NCBI GenBank assembly: GCA_903905505.1
Contig: CAIVGL010000060.1
Location: 1 to 64,000 of the forward strand
Length of the DNA stretch: 64,000 bases
From: an uncultured Bacteroidia bacterium
GTDB taxonomy: Bacteria > Bacteroidota > Bacteroidia > Bacteroidales > Prolixibacteraceae
Direction: 5' to 3'
The notes beneath the pieces are model-generated. The model had not been told where the DNA came from. It ran no database searches and saw nothing but the letters and a program-made list of their open reading frames with translations. Shown piece by piece: positions 44,083 through 53,273 of the stretch; the first letter of the stretch is position 1, and every line of letters begins with the position of its first letter. The position numbers and the translations under genes are program-made.

Positions 44083-45489
44083 TTAGTTTATTCGTTTTTT
44101 TAGAATCACAAAAGATATCCAGGTGCAATAAATTGCAGAAATAGTAAAGACGAGATGAACAAAGAATCTTCCAAAGATCAGATCGGCAAGCGAAAGTCCA
44201 GTGAGATTCAACAGCTCTGGTTTAAGCGTTAACCGCGAAAATGCCACGATCACGGTCGACCAAATTAAAAGGAGAAACATTCGATGTAAAACATTTGCAT
44301 GCCGCTGCAAATAATAGGTTGCCAAGGCCACAATAGTGGAAGAAGAAAATACAAAGAAAAAACTCGGAGTTAGAAGTGTATTGCTTGGGGAATCAGGATA
44401 GACGCTATCCATCAAATCAATAACTGTATGAGAAAACGTTAATGTTATTGCAATCTGCCAAGCAAGATTAGGATATTGGATGACAGCAATGATCATGATC
44501 AGTCCATAAAAAGCGTAGTTGGAGAGCATCTTTGCCAAATCAGTCCAGTTGACCATTGAGAAATCATGGTTCATCTTTCCGGCGTCCACCACTGGTTCAA
44601 GCCATGCGGAAAAAAACCAAAAGATTAAAAACCCAATAATCAAGGAGCCCAAAAGCTCTATTGTGGTTGTTTTTAGTTTCGAGTCAGGGTATGGGGTATT
44701 TATTTTCGTCTCTGGATCAAGGTCCTGTCGACTAAGCCATGCCGCGCGTCCATAGGCTGCTCCAAGTAATAGTCCGAATGTGAATTCCATCATTTTCCAC
44801 CAACTTTGAAATACACCATCTTTGGGAAGCTGACTGCCTAACACCATCCAAAATCCTCCAAGTCCAAAACCAAGTGCTCCTCCCAAGAGTCCCCAAAGAG
44901 CAAATCGTTTGATCAATTTAAAACTTGCCATCTCTATCTTCGTTCGAAGGTAGAGCAAAAGCACTAAAGAGCCCACGAGTAAGGCAGCCCATGATTCAGG
45001 TCTAGGTTTGGCTGGATCAGAAAAATAGATCACCATCGGCTGATTAATTAATTTGAAGCCGATCAGCATTCCAAGAAGTAATAAGAGTAACGTATAGATG
45101 ATCACTTTCTTAGGCACTCTATGGTAGAGAAGACCTAATCCCATGATAATTCCACCGAGCAAACCCCAGGCTCCCCCTTTTACCGTCGTGCCAATTGTGC
45201 CCCACCAAACGGTTTCTGGATGTCTTAAAAATCCAAGAGTTTGTCCATAAGTCATCTCTCCTCCTAGGCCAATGCCAACAACACTAAACACCGCAAACAT
45301 AGCCGCAACGGCTGGAGGAAGATCCAGCAATAACGAGAGACTTATGGCAACCATTGCACCTGGAATCATTGCCCCAAATGGCCCACCTCCGATATATCCT
45401 CTTAATCCCCAGCCTAATAGCATGGCGATTGCAGGAAATACGATAAAATGCCATTGGGAATAGATCGATTTTTTATTTTCAGCTTTCAT
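44083..45489 (-). CDS. Polytopic membrane protein of unknown function
   Basis: A 468-residue protein with about 12 hydrophobic helices that I do not recognise as a known transporter family. The first third is very Gly-rich, with GGGPFGAMIPGA near residue 35, GIGLGGEMTYGQT near 72 and GGAWGLLGGIIMGLG near 106. A soluble acidic loop lies near the middle (RQDLDPETK) and a second half of five or six helices follows. There is no signal peptide and no catalytic motif. It is 10 bases upstream of a GH3 gene, and a 212-base gap separates it from the Gfo/Idh/MocA gene. Import of a sugar or oligosaccharide is a reasonable guess from position only. Confidence 0.75.
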   Translation of the reverse strand: MKAENKKSIYSQWHFIVFPAIAMLLGWGLRGYIGGGPFGAMIPGAMVAISLSLLLDLPPAVAAMFAVFSVVGIGLGGEMTYGQTLGFLRHPETVWWGTIGTTVKGGAWGLLGGIIMGLGLLYHRVPKKVIIYTLLLLLLGMLIGFKLINQPMVIYFSDPAKPRPESWAALLVGSLVLLLYLRTKIEMASFKLIKRFALWGLLGGALGFGLGGFWMVLGSQLPKDGVFQSWWKMMEFTFGLLLGAAYGRAAWLSRQDLDPETKINTPYPDSKLKTTTIELLGSLIIGFLIFWFFSAWLEPVVDAGKMNHDFSMVNWTDLAKMLSNYAFYGLIMIIAVIQYPNLAWQIAITLTFSHTVIDLMDSVYPDSPSNTLLTPSFFFVFSSSTIVALATYYLQRHANVLHRMFLLLIWSTVIVAFSRLTLKPELLNLTGLSLADLIFGRFFVHLVFTISAIYCTWISFVILKKRIN

Positions 45490-45701
45490 GACTAGATAAT
45501 TTAGTTAGACTATTCCCTCTCTCAACCTTTCAGCTGAGTCGATTGGGCGAATTCAACAAAAGAGTATACTAGAATGATTTTCCTAAATATACTCCCAAAT
45601 AAGTCCAAAATTTTAATTCTAACAAGCTGCGATCCTCAATGATAAGCCAGAGAAGAATAAGTTAGTTTAGTGTCGCGAGTTAGACCTCATAAGGTTTTCA
45701 A

Positions 45702-46706
45702 TTACAAATTCACCACTTCACCAGTCTGTGCTGATTTATAGGCGGCGTCAACGATATCCAAAATGATTTGTCCCACTTCAAGTCCAGGAACTGGCTGCTT
45801 GCGTGTGACGATGCAATCGACAAAATATTCCATTTGTCGATTATACATCGTTGGGTCGCAATGTTCAGTTCTGACAGGCAAGTTAGGCTCAAATTTTTCT
45901 GGTGTATTGTCAACTTTATATTTTAGATAAGTCGGAAAAACATTGGCATACCCTTTTGTCCCATAGATGCCAGTTGCGGCTTCGGGACCATCCATATGAG
46001 GCTGCCACCATCCACTTTCAATTAACGACTCAGCGCCATTATCCCACGAGATTAGGATAATACCAGAATCATCAACATCGTAGCTCCCATAATGTGTTCC
46101 GATCTTTGCATATACTTTTTTGGGTAGCGGATCACCGATAATGTACCGTGCAGTATCGATAGCATGAACGCCCATGTCGGCGAGAGCACCCCCGCCAGCA
46201 AGCTCTTTCTGAGCAAACCATCCAGCAGGACCCCAATTTTCATGAATCGCATACCCTTTAGTCTTAACAATTTTACCAATCCGACCTGAGTCAACGGTCT
46301 GCCTAACAAAATTGACATCGTTGTCGAAGCGCCACATATGACCCACCATCACCAGCTGTTTGGTCGCATCTGAGACTTTTTTAATCTCAACACCTTCACC
46401 GCCATTCATCGCCATTGGCTTTTCTAGAAAAACATCCTTGCCATGGTTCAGAAATTCGATGGTATATGGAGCATGAAACTTATTCGGAGTCGAGATCACT
46501 ACCGCATCAAGATCTTTGCGATCATATAGGGTGGTGACATCAGTAGTAGCCTCTGCGATATTGTATTTATCAGCAAATGCACGAGCCGTCTCGATGCGTG
46601 CTGCAACTACAGCTACGATCTCAACATTAGGCAAAAGCTGCAAGCCACGCGCATGGTAATGATTGATATATCCAGCACCAATAAGTGCAATTTTTATTTT
46701 TTTCAT
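45702..46706 (-). CDS. Gfo/Idh/MocA-family oxidoreductase beside an aminotransferase
   Basis: A 334-residue cytoplasmic NAD(P)-dependent oxidoreductase. The Rossmann motif ALIGAGYINHYH begins at about 7, the EKP motif is intact (E95-K96-P97), and GALADMGVHAIDTARY supplies the family Asp and His of the active site. It lies 30 bases downstream of a DegT-type aminotransferase. Such pairs occur in kanosamine and inosamine pathways, where the dehydrogenase makes or reduces the keto sugar that the aminotransferase uses. Here the surrounding genes are catabolic, so the pair may run toward removal of an amino group; that is inference. A 212-base gap follows downstream (45490-45701) in which I see no strong promoter or terminator. 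Confidence 0.9.
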   Translation of the reverse strand: MKKIKIALIGAGYINHYHARGLQLLPNVEIVAVVAARIETARAFADKYNIAEATTDVTTLYDRKDLDAVVISTPNKFHAPYTIEFLNHGKDVFLEKPMAMNGGEGVEIKKVSDATKQLVMVGHMWRFDNDVNFVRQTVDSGRIGKIVKTKGYAIHENWGPAGWFAQKELAGGGALADMGVHAIDTARYIIGDPLPKKVYAKIGTHYGSYDVDDSGIILISWDNGAESLIESGWWQPHMDGPEAATGIYGTKGYANVFPTYLKYKVDNTPEKFEPNLPVRTEHCDPTMYNRQMEYFVDCIVTRKQPVPGLEVGQIILDIVDAAYKSAQTGEVVNL

Positions 46707-46736
46707 ACTCCAGTTTCGAACTAAAAAGAATTGAAA

Positions 46737-48014
46737 TTAAAGACTTTCAGCGTTGTCGTAAACTTTGCGAATTGCTGTAGCAAGTAGGTCCATGTCGGCT
46801 TTAGTTCCCATTAAAACTTTATGATGAATACAGGCTGATGCTTCAAAATGAATCTTATCACAAACCGGAAGATCAAAACGTGTTGGATCAATTGCTGCCC
46901 AATATTCTGGATTTAACTTATGACGTGAAGGTTTTGTATGAGGCTGATAAAGGGAGCATTTATTTAGTGGGATATAACTAGCCACCACTTCAATACCGAT
47001 CTCGGCAGTCAGAGCGGATCTAAATTTTGCAACCGGCAATCCTTTGAATTCTGCCTGATTGTATCTAAATGAGAAGTTGAAATACGCCTCTTTCGTTTCG
47101 CGTGCATCTCTTCTGATTGGCGTAATTCCAGGCATCGAGGCTAGAAGGGAGTTCAAGTAAATTCCATTCTCATCTCTCACCCGATTTTGTTCTGGCAACC
47201 GTTTAAGACCTTCAATTAATATCGCAGCTTGAAACTCTGTGATTCGGAAGTTTCCAGACTGGCAGAAGTTACCTGCATCAAAATAGAGTCCTTCACCTTT
47301 ATCTCCTTGTGCTGCACTTGCGGGCTCTGGTCGACGACCACAGTTACGCAGTGCATCTAATTTTTCGTAAAGTTCAAAACTATTGGTCGTCACGGTACCA
47401 CCTTCACCAGCAGTAAGATGTTTTGACAACTGATAGCTAAAGCTTCCAATATCGCCTATGGTTCCAGCTTTTTGGCCATTCCATTCACCACCATGCTTAT
47501 GAGCACAATCTTCAATCACAAAAAGATTATGTTTCTTAGCGATACGCATAATCTCATCCATATCGGCAAAACTGCCATAAAGATGAACTGGGATGATCGC
47601 TTTAGTGCGTGGAGTGATGGCTTTCTCAACCTCTTTCGGATCGATACACCAGGTATCTTCGCAAACATCCACCAAAATTGGAGTCGCATTGACATCAATA
47701 ATTGTTGCCGCCGTAGCTTGCCAGGTAAGGCCTGGAAGAATGACTTCGTCACCTACACCGATCCCACAAGCTTCCAAAGCCATTTGTAAGGTTACCGTAC
47801 CATTAGCTGCTGAAATTGCATATTTAGCACCCATCTCTTTGGCGAAATTCTTATTAAACTCGGTCTCTTTTGGTCCATTGTACGACCAGACTCCGCTATT
47901 TAAAACTTCGATCAGGGCTTTTTCTTCATTCTTGTCCCAAACAGGCCACTTCGGCCAAGGATTAACTTTCGTGTCACGAACAGGCGAACCTCCAAGAACT
48001 GCTAACTTTGTCAT
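46737..48014 (-). CDS. DegT/DnrJ/EryC1/StrS-family PLP aminotransferase
   Basis: A 425-residue PLP-dependent sugar aminotransferase-like protein. The Schiff-base Lys is K198 in SYQLSKHLTAGEGG. The PLP-ring Asp is D169 in IEDCAHKHGG, where family members usually read EDAAQAHG. GLTWQATAATI near 95-105 forms the cofactor pocket. Family members add an amino group to keto sugars or keto cyclitols with Glu or Gln as donor. It is followed 30 bases later by a Gfo/Idh/MocA oxidoreductase and preceded by an MFS sugar transporter and a ROK kinase. No nucleotide-sugar biosynthesis genes accompany it, which argues for free or phosphorylated sugar as substrate. Confidence 0.9.
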   Translation of the reverse strand: MTKLAVLGGSPVRDTKVNPWPKWPVWDKNEEKALIEVLNSGVWSYNGPKETEFNKNFAKEMGAKYAISAANGTVTLQMALEACGIGVGDEVILPGLTWQATAATIIDVNATPILVDVCEDTWCIDPKEVEKAITPRTKAIIPVHLYGSFADMDEIMRIAKKHNLFVIEDCAHKHGGEWNGQKAGTIGDIGSFSYQLSKHLTAGEGGTVTTNSFELYEKLDALRNCGRRPEPASAAQGDKGEGLYFDAGNFCQSGNFRITEFQAAILIEGLKRLPEQNRVRDENGIYLNSLLASMPGITPIRRDARETKEAYFNFSFRYNQAEFKGLPVAKFRSALTAEIGIEVVASYIPLNKCSLYQPHTKPSRHKLNPEYWAAIDPTRFDLPVCDKIHFEASACIHHKVLMGTKADMDLLATAIRKVYDNAESL

Positions 48015-48077
48015 ACTAATAGGGTATTAAATTTTATATACTTAGACTTTTAAATCTGATTTTACTTATCGATAAAC

Positions 48078-49334
48078 TTATTTTTTGGCAAACAAACTTT
48101 TCAAGGTAAACGTCTGATTGTTCACCAACGGTTTAGCCCAGAAACTTAGGCTTAAGATATAACCTAGGGTCACGAAGATAAAGAGCATTCCTACTCTAAG
48201 CGATACCGCATCACTAATGGCTCCAATCAGTAGCTGTACAATAGCACCTCCTGCAATACCAGTCATTAGAATTCCTGCGAAGGAACCATGGTGTTTCGGC
48301 ACTGAGTTTAGACCTAACGAAACGATTACCGGGAACATCACCGATAGGAAGAATCCCGACATCGGGAAGGACCACAACGAGGTCTGAACATCTGCGAATA
48401 AGCCAATCGCCACACAAATCATAGCGAGGATGGTAAACCACCGTAAGATTGGTTTGCTATCGTAAAGTTTCATCAACACAAGCCCTAACATCCCGCCGAT
48501 AGTCATAAGTCCCCAGAAGTAGGACACTGCATCAGCACCAGCTACATCAGGATTTACATCATGATAGATCTTCAAGAATTTCGACATCCAATAGGAGATT
48601 CCTTGTTCAGAACCTACATAGGCGAAGATGCCTAAGAAATAAAGGATCACATATTTATTTTTAAATAGTTCGAGGTAGCTATCTTTTGACCCAACTTTTT
48701 CATCGTCCTGCAATTCAACTTTAGGAAAACGAACAAAGGAAATCAAGGCAACCATCAGGATAGCAATTAGTGCAAAAGCCCAATACACCGAGACCCATGA
48801 CATCGCTTTAGGGACCAAGCTGGTCATCAGCCCAATAAATGGCTTGCTCACATTTCCCGCATCGATATTCGTTACAAAATAAGTATACATCTGAGGACTA
48901 ATAAAAGAGGCTAATCCGAAAACTAACTGACCCATTACCGAGTTAAAAGCGTAGTTTACTTCGCCTCCCGAAACGCGCAATAGTGGATTAATAACCACTT
49001 GCAAAGCCGCCATTCCTGAGCCAATGGTAAACAGGGAGACAATAAACACATTAAAGGTTGGGAATTGGGCAAAACCCAAGGCTCCAATAAAAGCGAGTAA
49101 GAATGCTGAGATAATCATTTTCTTCTCTCCGTATTTCTCAGCCAGAAACCCAAATGGGATAGACATCACACCATACGCAATAAAAAATGCAAATGGCAGC
49201 AATCCCGCCATGGTCTCATTCAACGTAAAGCTTTGCGAGACTTTGTCGTTCAGAGCCCCTAAGATGTTCGTGAGAAATGAGATCACAAAAAAGACGAACA
49301 TGATTAGGACGACCAAAAAAATATTTCTTTTCAT
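48078..49334 (-). CDS. MFS sugar:proton symporter, FucP/GluP type
   Basis: A 418-residue inner-membrane transporter with 12 predicted helices. The N-terminal half follows the FucP/GluP pattern: an acidic LNDKV after the first helix, FAFFIAYGVMSIPFGFLAEKYGEKK across helices 2-3 in short conserved pieces, and GLALN-like Gly-rich helices later. Family members import fucose, glucose or galactose with protons. In this locus the likely cargo is a monosaccharide freed by the exo-enzymes: fucose (two GH29), mannose (five GH92) or an amino sugar (GH2). It lies 10 bases after the ROK kinase gene and 63 bases before the aminotransferase gene. The cargo cannot be decided from sequence. Confidence 0.88.
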   Translation of the reverse strand: MKRNIFLVVLIMFVFFVISFLTNILGALNDKVSQSFTLNETMAGLLPFAFFIAYGVMSIPFGFLAEKYGEKKMIISAFLLAFIGALGFAQFPTFNVFIVSLFTIGSGMAALQVVINPLLRVSGGEVNYAFNSVMGQLVFGLASFISPQMYTYFVTNIDAGNVSKPFIGLMTSLVPKAMSWVSVYWAFALIAILMVALISFVRFPKVELQDDEKVGSKDSYLELFKNKYVILYFLGIFAYVGSEQGISYWMSKFLKIYHDVNPDVAGADAVSYFWGLMTIGGMLGLVLMKLYDSKPILRWFTILAMICVAIGLFADVQTSLWSFPMSGFFLSVMFPVIVSLGLNSVPKHHGSFAGILMTGIAGGAIVQLLIGAISDAVSLRVGMLFIFVTLGYILSLSFWAKPLVNNQTFTLKSLFAKK

Positions 49335-49344
49335 TTATTTATAG

Positions 49345-50268
49345 TTAGTTACAGTTTCTAAAGACTAAAGATGCAGCTCCCATGCATCCAGCATTGTTTC
49401 CTAGGGTAGCTCCAATAACATCCGTAAATACGGAACAATCTGGCATTGCATAACTGAAAGTTGACTTCTTGATCATGTCGATATAGAACTGACCAGCTTC
49501 CGAAATGCCACCTCCAATAACCACTTTTTGAGGGGCGAAGGTATTCACAAATGAGGCGATGCCATGACCAAGGTAATCGGTATGCTCTTCCATACATTGA
49601 ACAGCAGCAGGCTCACCAGCATGAAATTTCTCAACAATTATGATCCCATTTATAGTCTCCTCAGGCAGACCGGAAAGCTCAGCATATCGCTGTATTAAAG
49701 CTGAAGTAGAAGCATACGCCTCCAAGCAACCTCGGCCGCCACAATTACAGTCTACACCTTTATGATCAACCGTAAAATGGCCTAGCTCGGCTCCTCTATT
49801 TTTATATCCGCCATAAAGCTGACCATTCATTACGATAGCACCACCGATGCCTGTTCCAACCGTGATAAAGATTACATCGGTACAATTTTGTGCCGCACCA
49901 AATACCGTTTCGCCTAGTCCCATAACATTCGCATCATTATCGGCAAAAACGGGAAGACTAAACTCTTTTGAGAAGATCTCGCCTAGTGGAACGTTCGACC
50001 AGCCATTTAAATTATCGGCTCCTCCAATGACCACCCCATCGTAGATGATTCCTGGTGATCCGATGCCAATACCGGACAACTGGTTTCCTTGCTCATCGGC
50101 AAAAGCCTTTATATTTTGAATCGCCTTTTTAAGTGTGTTTAAGATATCATCACGAGTAGCTTTTGAGCCAATCTCCAATTTATCTTTATAGGGGATCTTG
50201 CCATCTTCTGAGACAAGGGCGAACTTCACAAATGTGCCCCCTAGGTCAATCCCTGCAGCATATCTCAT
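49345..50268 (-). CDS. ROK-family sugar kinase
   Basis: A 307-residue cytoplasmic ROK protein without an N-terminal DNA-binding domain, so a kinase and not a repressor. The phosphate loop GIDLGGTFVK is at 6-15, the catalytic Asp is D112 in DNDAN, and the zinc site consists of H164 (ELGH) and C174, C176 and C181 in CNCGGRGC. ROK kinases phosphorylate glucose, mannose, fructose, N-acetylmannosamine or allose at the 6-hydroxyl. Located 21 bases downstream of the GH2 gene and 10 bases upstream of the MFS gene, it probably traps the sugar that the transporter brings in. Mannose and amino sugars are both compatible with the context. Confidence 0.9.
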   Translation of the reverse strand: MRYAAGIDLGGTFVKFALVSEDGKIPYKDKLEIGSKATRDDILNTLKKAIQNIKAFADEQGNQLSGIGIGSPGIIYDGVVIGGADNLNGWSNVPLGEIFSKEFSLPVFADNDANVMGLGETVFGAAQNCTDVIFITVGTGIGGAIVMNGQLYGGYKNRGAELGHFTVDHKGVDCNCGGRGCLEAYASTSALIQRYAELSGLPEETINGIIIVEKFHAGEPAAVQCMEEHTDYLGHGIASFVNTFAPQKVVIGGGISEAGQFYIDMIKKSTFSYAMPDCSVFTDVIGATLGNNAGCMGAASLVFRNCN

Positions 50269-50289
50269 CGTACTTAATATAATTTAAAA

Positions 50290-52986
50290 TTATTTTATGA
50301 CTTGCTTATCCACATTCCATCCTCTAACTTCAAGGACAGGCTTAGCTCCGTTTGAATCGGAAAGGAAATAACTTGCCTCGTAAGTGCGTTCTTCTCCTGG
50401 CAATAAAGTAACATAATTATCGTTCCAATAGATCGGCAAGATCGGCAGCTTCGTAGCTGGATTTAACACATCAAGAAACATAAAAAAGGCAATGGTCGAA
50501 GTCGGATTTTTCACCTTTAAACTAATTTTTCCAAACTTACCATCTTGTGCGTAAGAGTACGTGTAACCTAATTTTATCTTAGGAAGTTTGTCTAATGCGG
50601 TATAGTCAGCAAACTGGCTAGTTGGCGTATAGAATGGCCACGATAGTTTCTTATAGGCTTCGTAATCTAAAACATCTTTTTTCTCCGATAGCCAATAGAT
50701 ACTGTTATCAACTTCTTTGTTATTCTTGTCGTAGATCCTTAGATCAAGAAACCATACTGCGGTAAGATTTTTTATCGCAGGAATCTTATAGATAAACTTC
50801 GAGATATTTGATTTAACATCACCTTTCCATTGATCGGCAAAAATCTCTTTCGAATTCAGATCAAAGATTCGAACCTTCACCGTAAGCCCTTTTGCTTCTA
50901 GTAAATCCTCATTCGCTAAATAAATATCGTTAAAGCCATATCGATAAATCGCATGAAGTGGAGCACAACCCTTCTTGACACCATAAAACGAACCATTCGG
51001 CTGCAGATAAGTATCATAAAGCTGCCAGATCATCTTCGGCCATGCAGAGTTAAGTTGCCATTGCACCAATCCGGTACTCTTTGGCTTATGCGCCACAAAC
51101 GCCTCAAACTGAGGTCTCATGATCTCGTAATTATTTAGCTGTGCCTTATACGAGAACTCCTCAACACTCGAAGATTTGCCATATCTGCTATTAATGGCGT
51201 TGATATCCCGATCTAGCGAAGTAAACTCATTCCGGCCAGTATGATATTCCCAATAGGTCTTATCGATTGGCCATAAGCTAGCTTCCGGAAGCATCTTTTT
51301 CAAAGAAGCAAGAGGTGGGATCGTAGCACCTGGACAAGTCTCGGTATTAAAGCCCCATGCACCTCCAAGCTTGGTGTCGGTAAACCAGTAATGAGGAGGC
51401 GTCCAAGCATAAGGACCCATCATCTTCATCCCTGTTGGACCACTAATATCGCTAACCAATGGCACTGTTGCAACTACGTTATTTTCTTCTGTTCCAGCAC
51501 CTCCAGCAGAGGTTGTATAAGGTCGCGAAGGATCGTATTTCTTAAATAGCTCCACATATTTCAGCTCTAATTTCGGCGATGGAAGTTTATCGCTTCCCAA
51601 CATCCACAGGTAGATACTTGGGTGATTACGCAACCAGAGCATCTGATCTTTCCATGAATCGGAGAGCAAAGCGATATCTTCATCGTTTACAGCGCCGCCA
51701 TATTTCTCGTGACAGGTCTTGTGCAGATACTCCTCCCATTCCCAGATGCAGTTATATCCGATCATAATTAAGATTCCATACTCATCGCACAGGTCAAAAA
51801 GATTTTCATCTTTACCCCAGAACCCTTCGCAACGAATACTATTTAAGTTCATATGACGGATGTATCGCAATTGAGCCTCGACCGATTTACGGGTATCGCG
51901 CAAGAAAATATCATCAGCCCAACCGCCACCTTTAACCAGGATAAACTTGCCATTAATTTCAAAAGCTCTGTTCTTATCTTTATTCAGATAACTGCGCATC
52001 TCACGGATACCATACTTCTTATCGATCTGGTCAATCACCTTATTCTCAGCGATAAAAGAAGTTTTTAGATTGTACATCTTCGCATTACCCATTCCATTAG
52101 GCCACCAAAGCTCCACGTTTTTAACTTTTAGCTGCGGATATTCCTCCGGTGTAAATCGGTAGGACAATGTCTCGCCAGCTTTAACACTGACTTTCTTCTC
52201 GACTGCACCAAGCTCATAATTCACACGTAGCACGCCGTCAATGGCATGTGCCGTACTATTCACAAGCTCAGCCTGAATATAGAGATTAGCATTTTTCTTG
52301 GTCACCGTATCCACTTTGGAATATACAAATGGACTTCGGATCTTTAATCCTTCATTAATCTCCAAGAAGACTTCCCGGAAAATTCCCATGCTTCGATCAG
52401 AAGGAATCGGATTCCAGTCGCAAAACCCAAGTGAATATTCACCATAAGCGTATTGCGTAAGTTTTAAAGCCATGGTATTCTCCCCTTCATGTACAAAGGC
52501 ATTTACATTAAAGGTAAACATGCGATAGGTCCCCGCAAAAGCATCTTTCCCGACAACTTTCTTGCCATTGATCCAGAGGTCTGCACGATAGTTGATTCCG
52601 TTAAAATGGAGGGAGATATTTTTTGAGATATCGGTGCCATCGAGTTTAAAGGTTGTTCTAAACCACCAAGGTTTCTGGAATTGAACCGTATCCATGTTTT
52701 TCATGTTGATCCCAAAGGTTGGATCTTCAATCACATGTTTTAAGGCTAAACTACCTAATACGGTCCCTGGAACAACGGCGTCATACCAAGTTTTTGTATT
52801 AAAATTAGTTTTTGAGATCAAAGACTCATCAAGCTTTCCAAGCTTTTCTGATGCCTGCATCTTCCAGTTTTCAGAAATTGTGGTCACCTTATATGAGGAG
52901 CTCTTTTCAGCATTGCTACTCAACGAAGCAACGAAAGTAAACGTACTGAAAAGCAATAGGACAATCTTAAAGTTTAGTTTTTTCAT
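50290..52986 (-). CDS. GH2 exo-enzyme of the exo-beta-D-glucosaminidase type
   Basis: An exported GH2 enzyme of 898 residues. I start it at the ATG at 52986, which begins a clean signal peptide of about 26 residues; a TTG four codons upstream (52998) is less likely. GH2 domains run in order: sugar-binding jelly roll (35-215), Ig-like (220-330), TIM barrel (about 335-640) and C-terminal beta domains. The acid residue is D466 in LGSDKLP, in place of the NE pair of ordinary beta-galactosidases and beta-mannosidases, and the nucleophile is E549 in FNTETCPG. This matches the exo-glucosaminidase (CsxA) clade. It is the first gene of the long operon. Substrate could be glucosamine, mannose or a modified hexosamine. 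Confidence 0.88.
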   Translation of the reverse strand: MKKLNFKIVLLLFSTFTFVASLSSNAEKSSSYKVTTISENWKMQASEKLGKLDESLISKTNFNTKTWYDAVVPGTVLGSLALKHVIEDPTFGINMKNMDTVQFQKPWWFRTTFKLDGTDISKNISLHFNGINYRADLWINGKKVVGKDAFAGTYRMFTFNVNAFVHEGENTMALKLTQYAYGEYSLGFCDWNPIPSDRSMGIFREVFLEINEGLKIRSPFVYSKVDTVTKKNANLYIQAELVNSTAHAIDGVLRVNYELGAVEKKVSVKAGETLSYRFTPEEYPQLKVKNVELWWPNGMGNAKMYNLKTSFIAENKVIDQIDKKYGIREMRSYLNKDKNRAFEINGKFILVKGGGWADDIFLRDTRKSVEAQLRYIRHMNLNSIRCEGFWGKDENLFDLCDEYGILIMIGYNCIWEWEEYLHKTCHEKYGGAVNDEDIALLSDSWKDQMLWLRNHPSIYLWMLGSDKLPSPKLELKYVELFKKYDPSRPYTTSAGGAGTEENNVVATVPLVSDISGPTGMKMMGPYAWTPPHYWFTDTKLGGAWGFNTETCPGATIPPLASLKKMLPEASLWPIDKTYWEYHTGRNEFTSLDRDINAINSRYGKSSSVEEFSYKAQLNNYEIMRPQFEAFVAHKPKSTGLVQWQLNSAWPKMIWQLYDTYLQPNGSFYGVKKGCAPLHAIYRYGFNDIYLANEDLLEAKGLTVKVRIFDLNSKEIFADQWKGDVKSNISKFIYKIPAIKNLTAVWFLDLRIYDKNNKEVDNSIYWLSEKKDVLDYEAYKKLSWPFYTPTSQFADYTALDKLPKIKLGYTYSYAQDGKFGKISLKVKNPTSTIAFFMFLDVLNPATKLPILPIYWNDNYVTLLPGEERTYEASYFLSDSNGAKPVLEVRGWNVDKQVIK

Positions 52987-53036
52987 TCCAGGAATCAAGT
53001 TTATTTATATTTTGATAATCAATAAAATACAGCGAA

Positions 53037-53048
53037 TTAAACGTTTGA
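53037..53048. promoter_or_regulatory. Short palindrome upstream of the long operon
   Basis: TTAAACGTTTGA has a perfect AAACGTTT core with central CG, 51-62 bases before the GH2 ATG. The 287-base gap 52987-53273 contains no exact TAnnTTTG on the minus strand, so an activated promoter is likely. As an operator this call is weak because 8-bp palindromes are frequent in AT-rich DNA. Confidence 0.25.
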
Positions 53049-53273
53049 CCAATAAGAATCTAGCTGACGCCGATTTGTAATTATAACGAATTATACCTCA
53101 AAACAGAAGCGTATCAAAGAAAAAAAAATAGCCGATAAATAACTTCAAGTATTTTATTTAGTTTACATCTAATTTTAACCCCATTCTCCTTTAAAATCTG
53201 TAATTAAGACGGGAAAAGTTAAAATTCTTATACTGTGAATGTGGCTCTAATTTAGCTAAATCAACTCGTTTGA

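Noticed and set aside
48066-48075. TTATCGATAA palindrome between the aminotransferase and MFS genes
   Set aside because: It is short, lies within an operon gap, and similar strings occur in coding sequence (for example near 4864).
52987-52998. Upstream TTG start for the GH2 gene
   Set aside because: The ATG at 52986 gives a clean signal peptide; the four extra residues add nothing.
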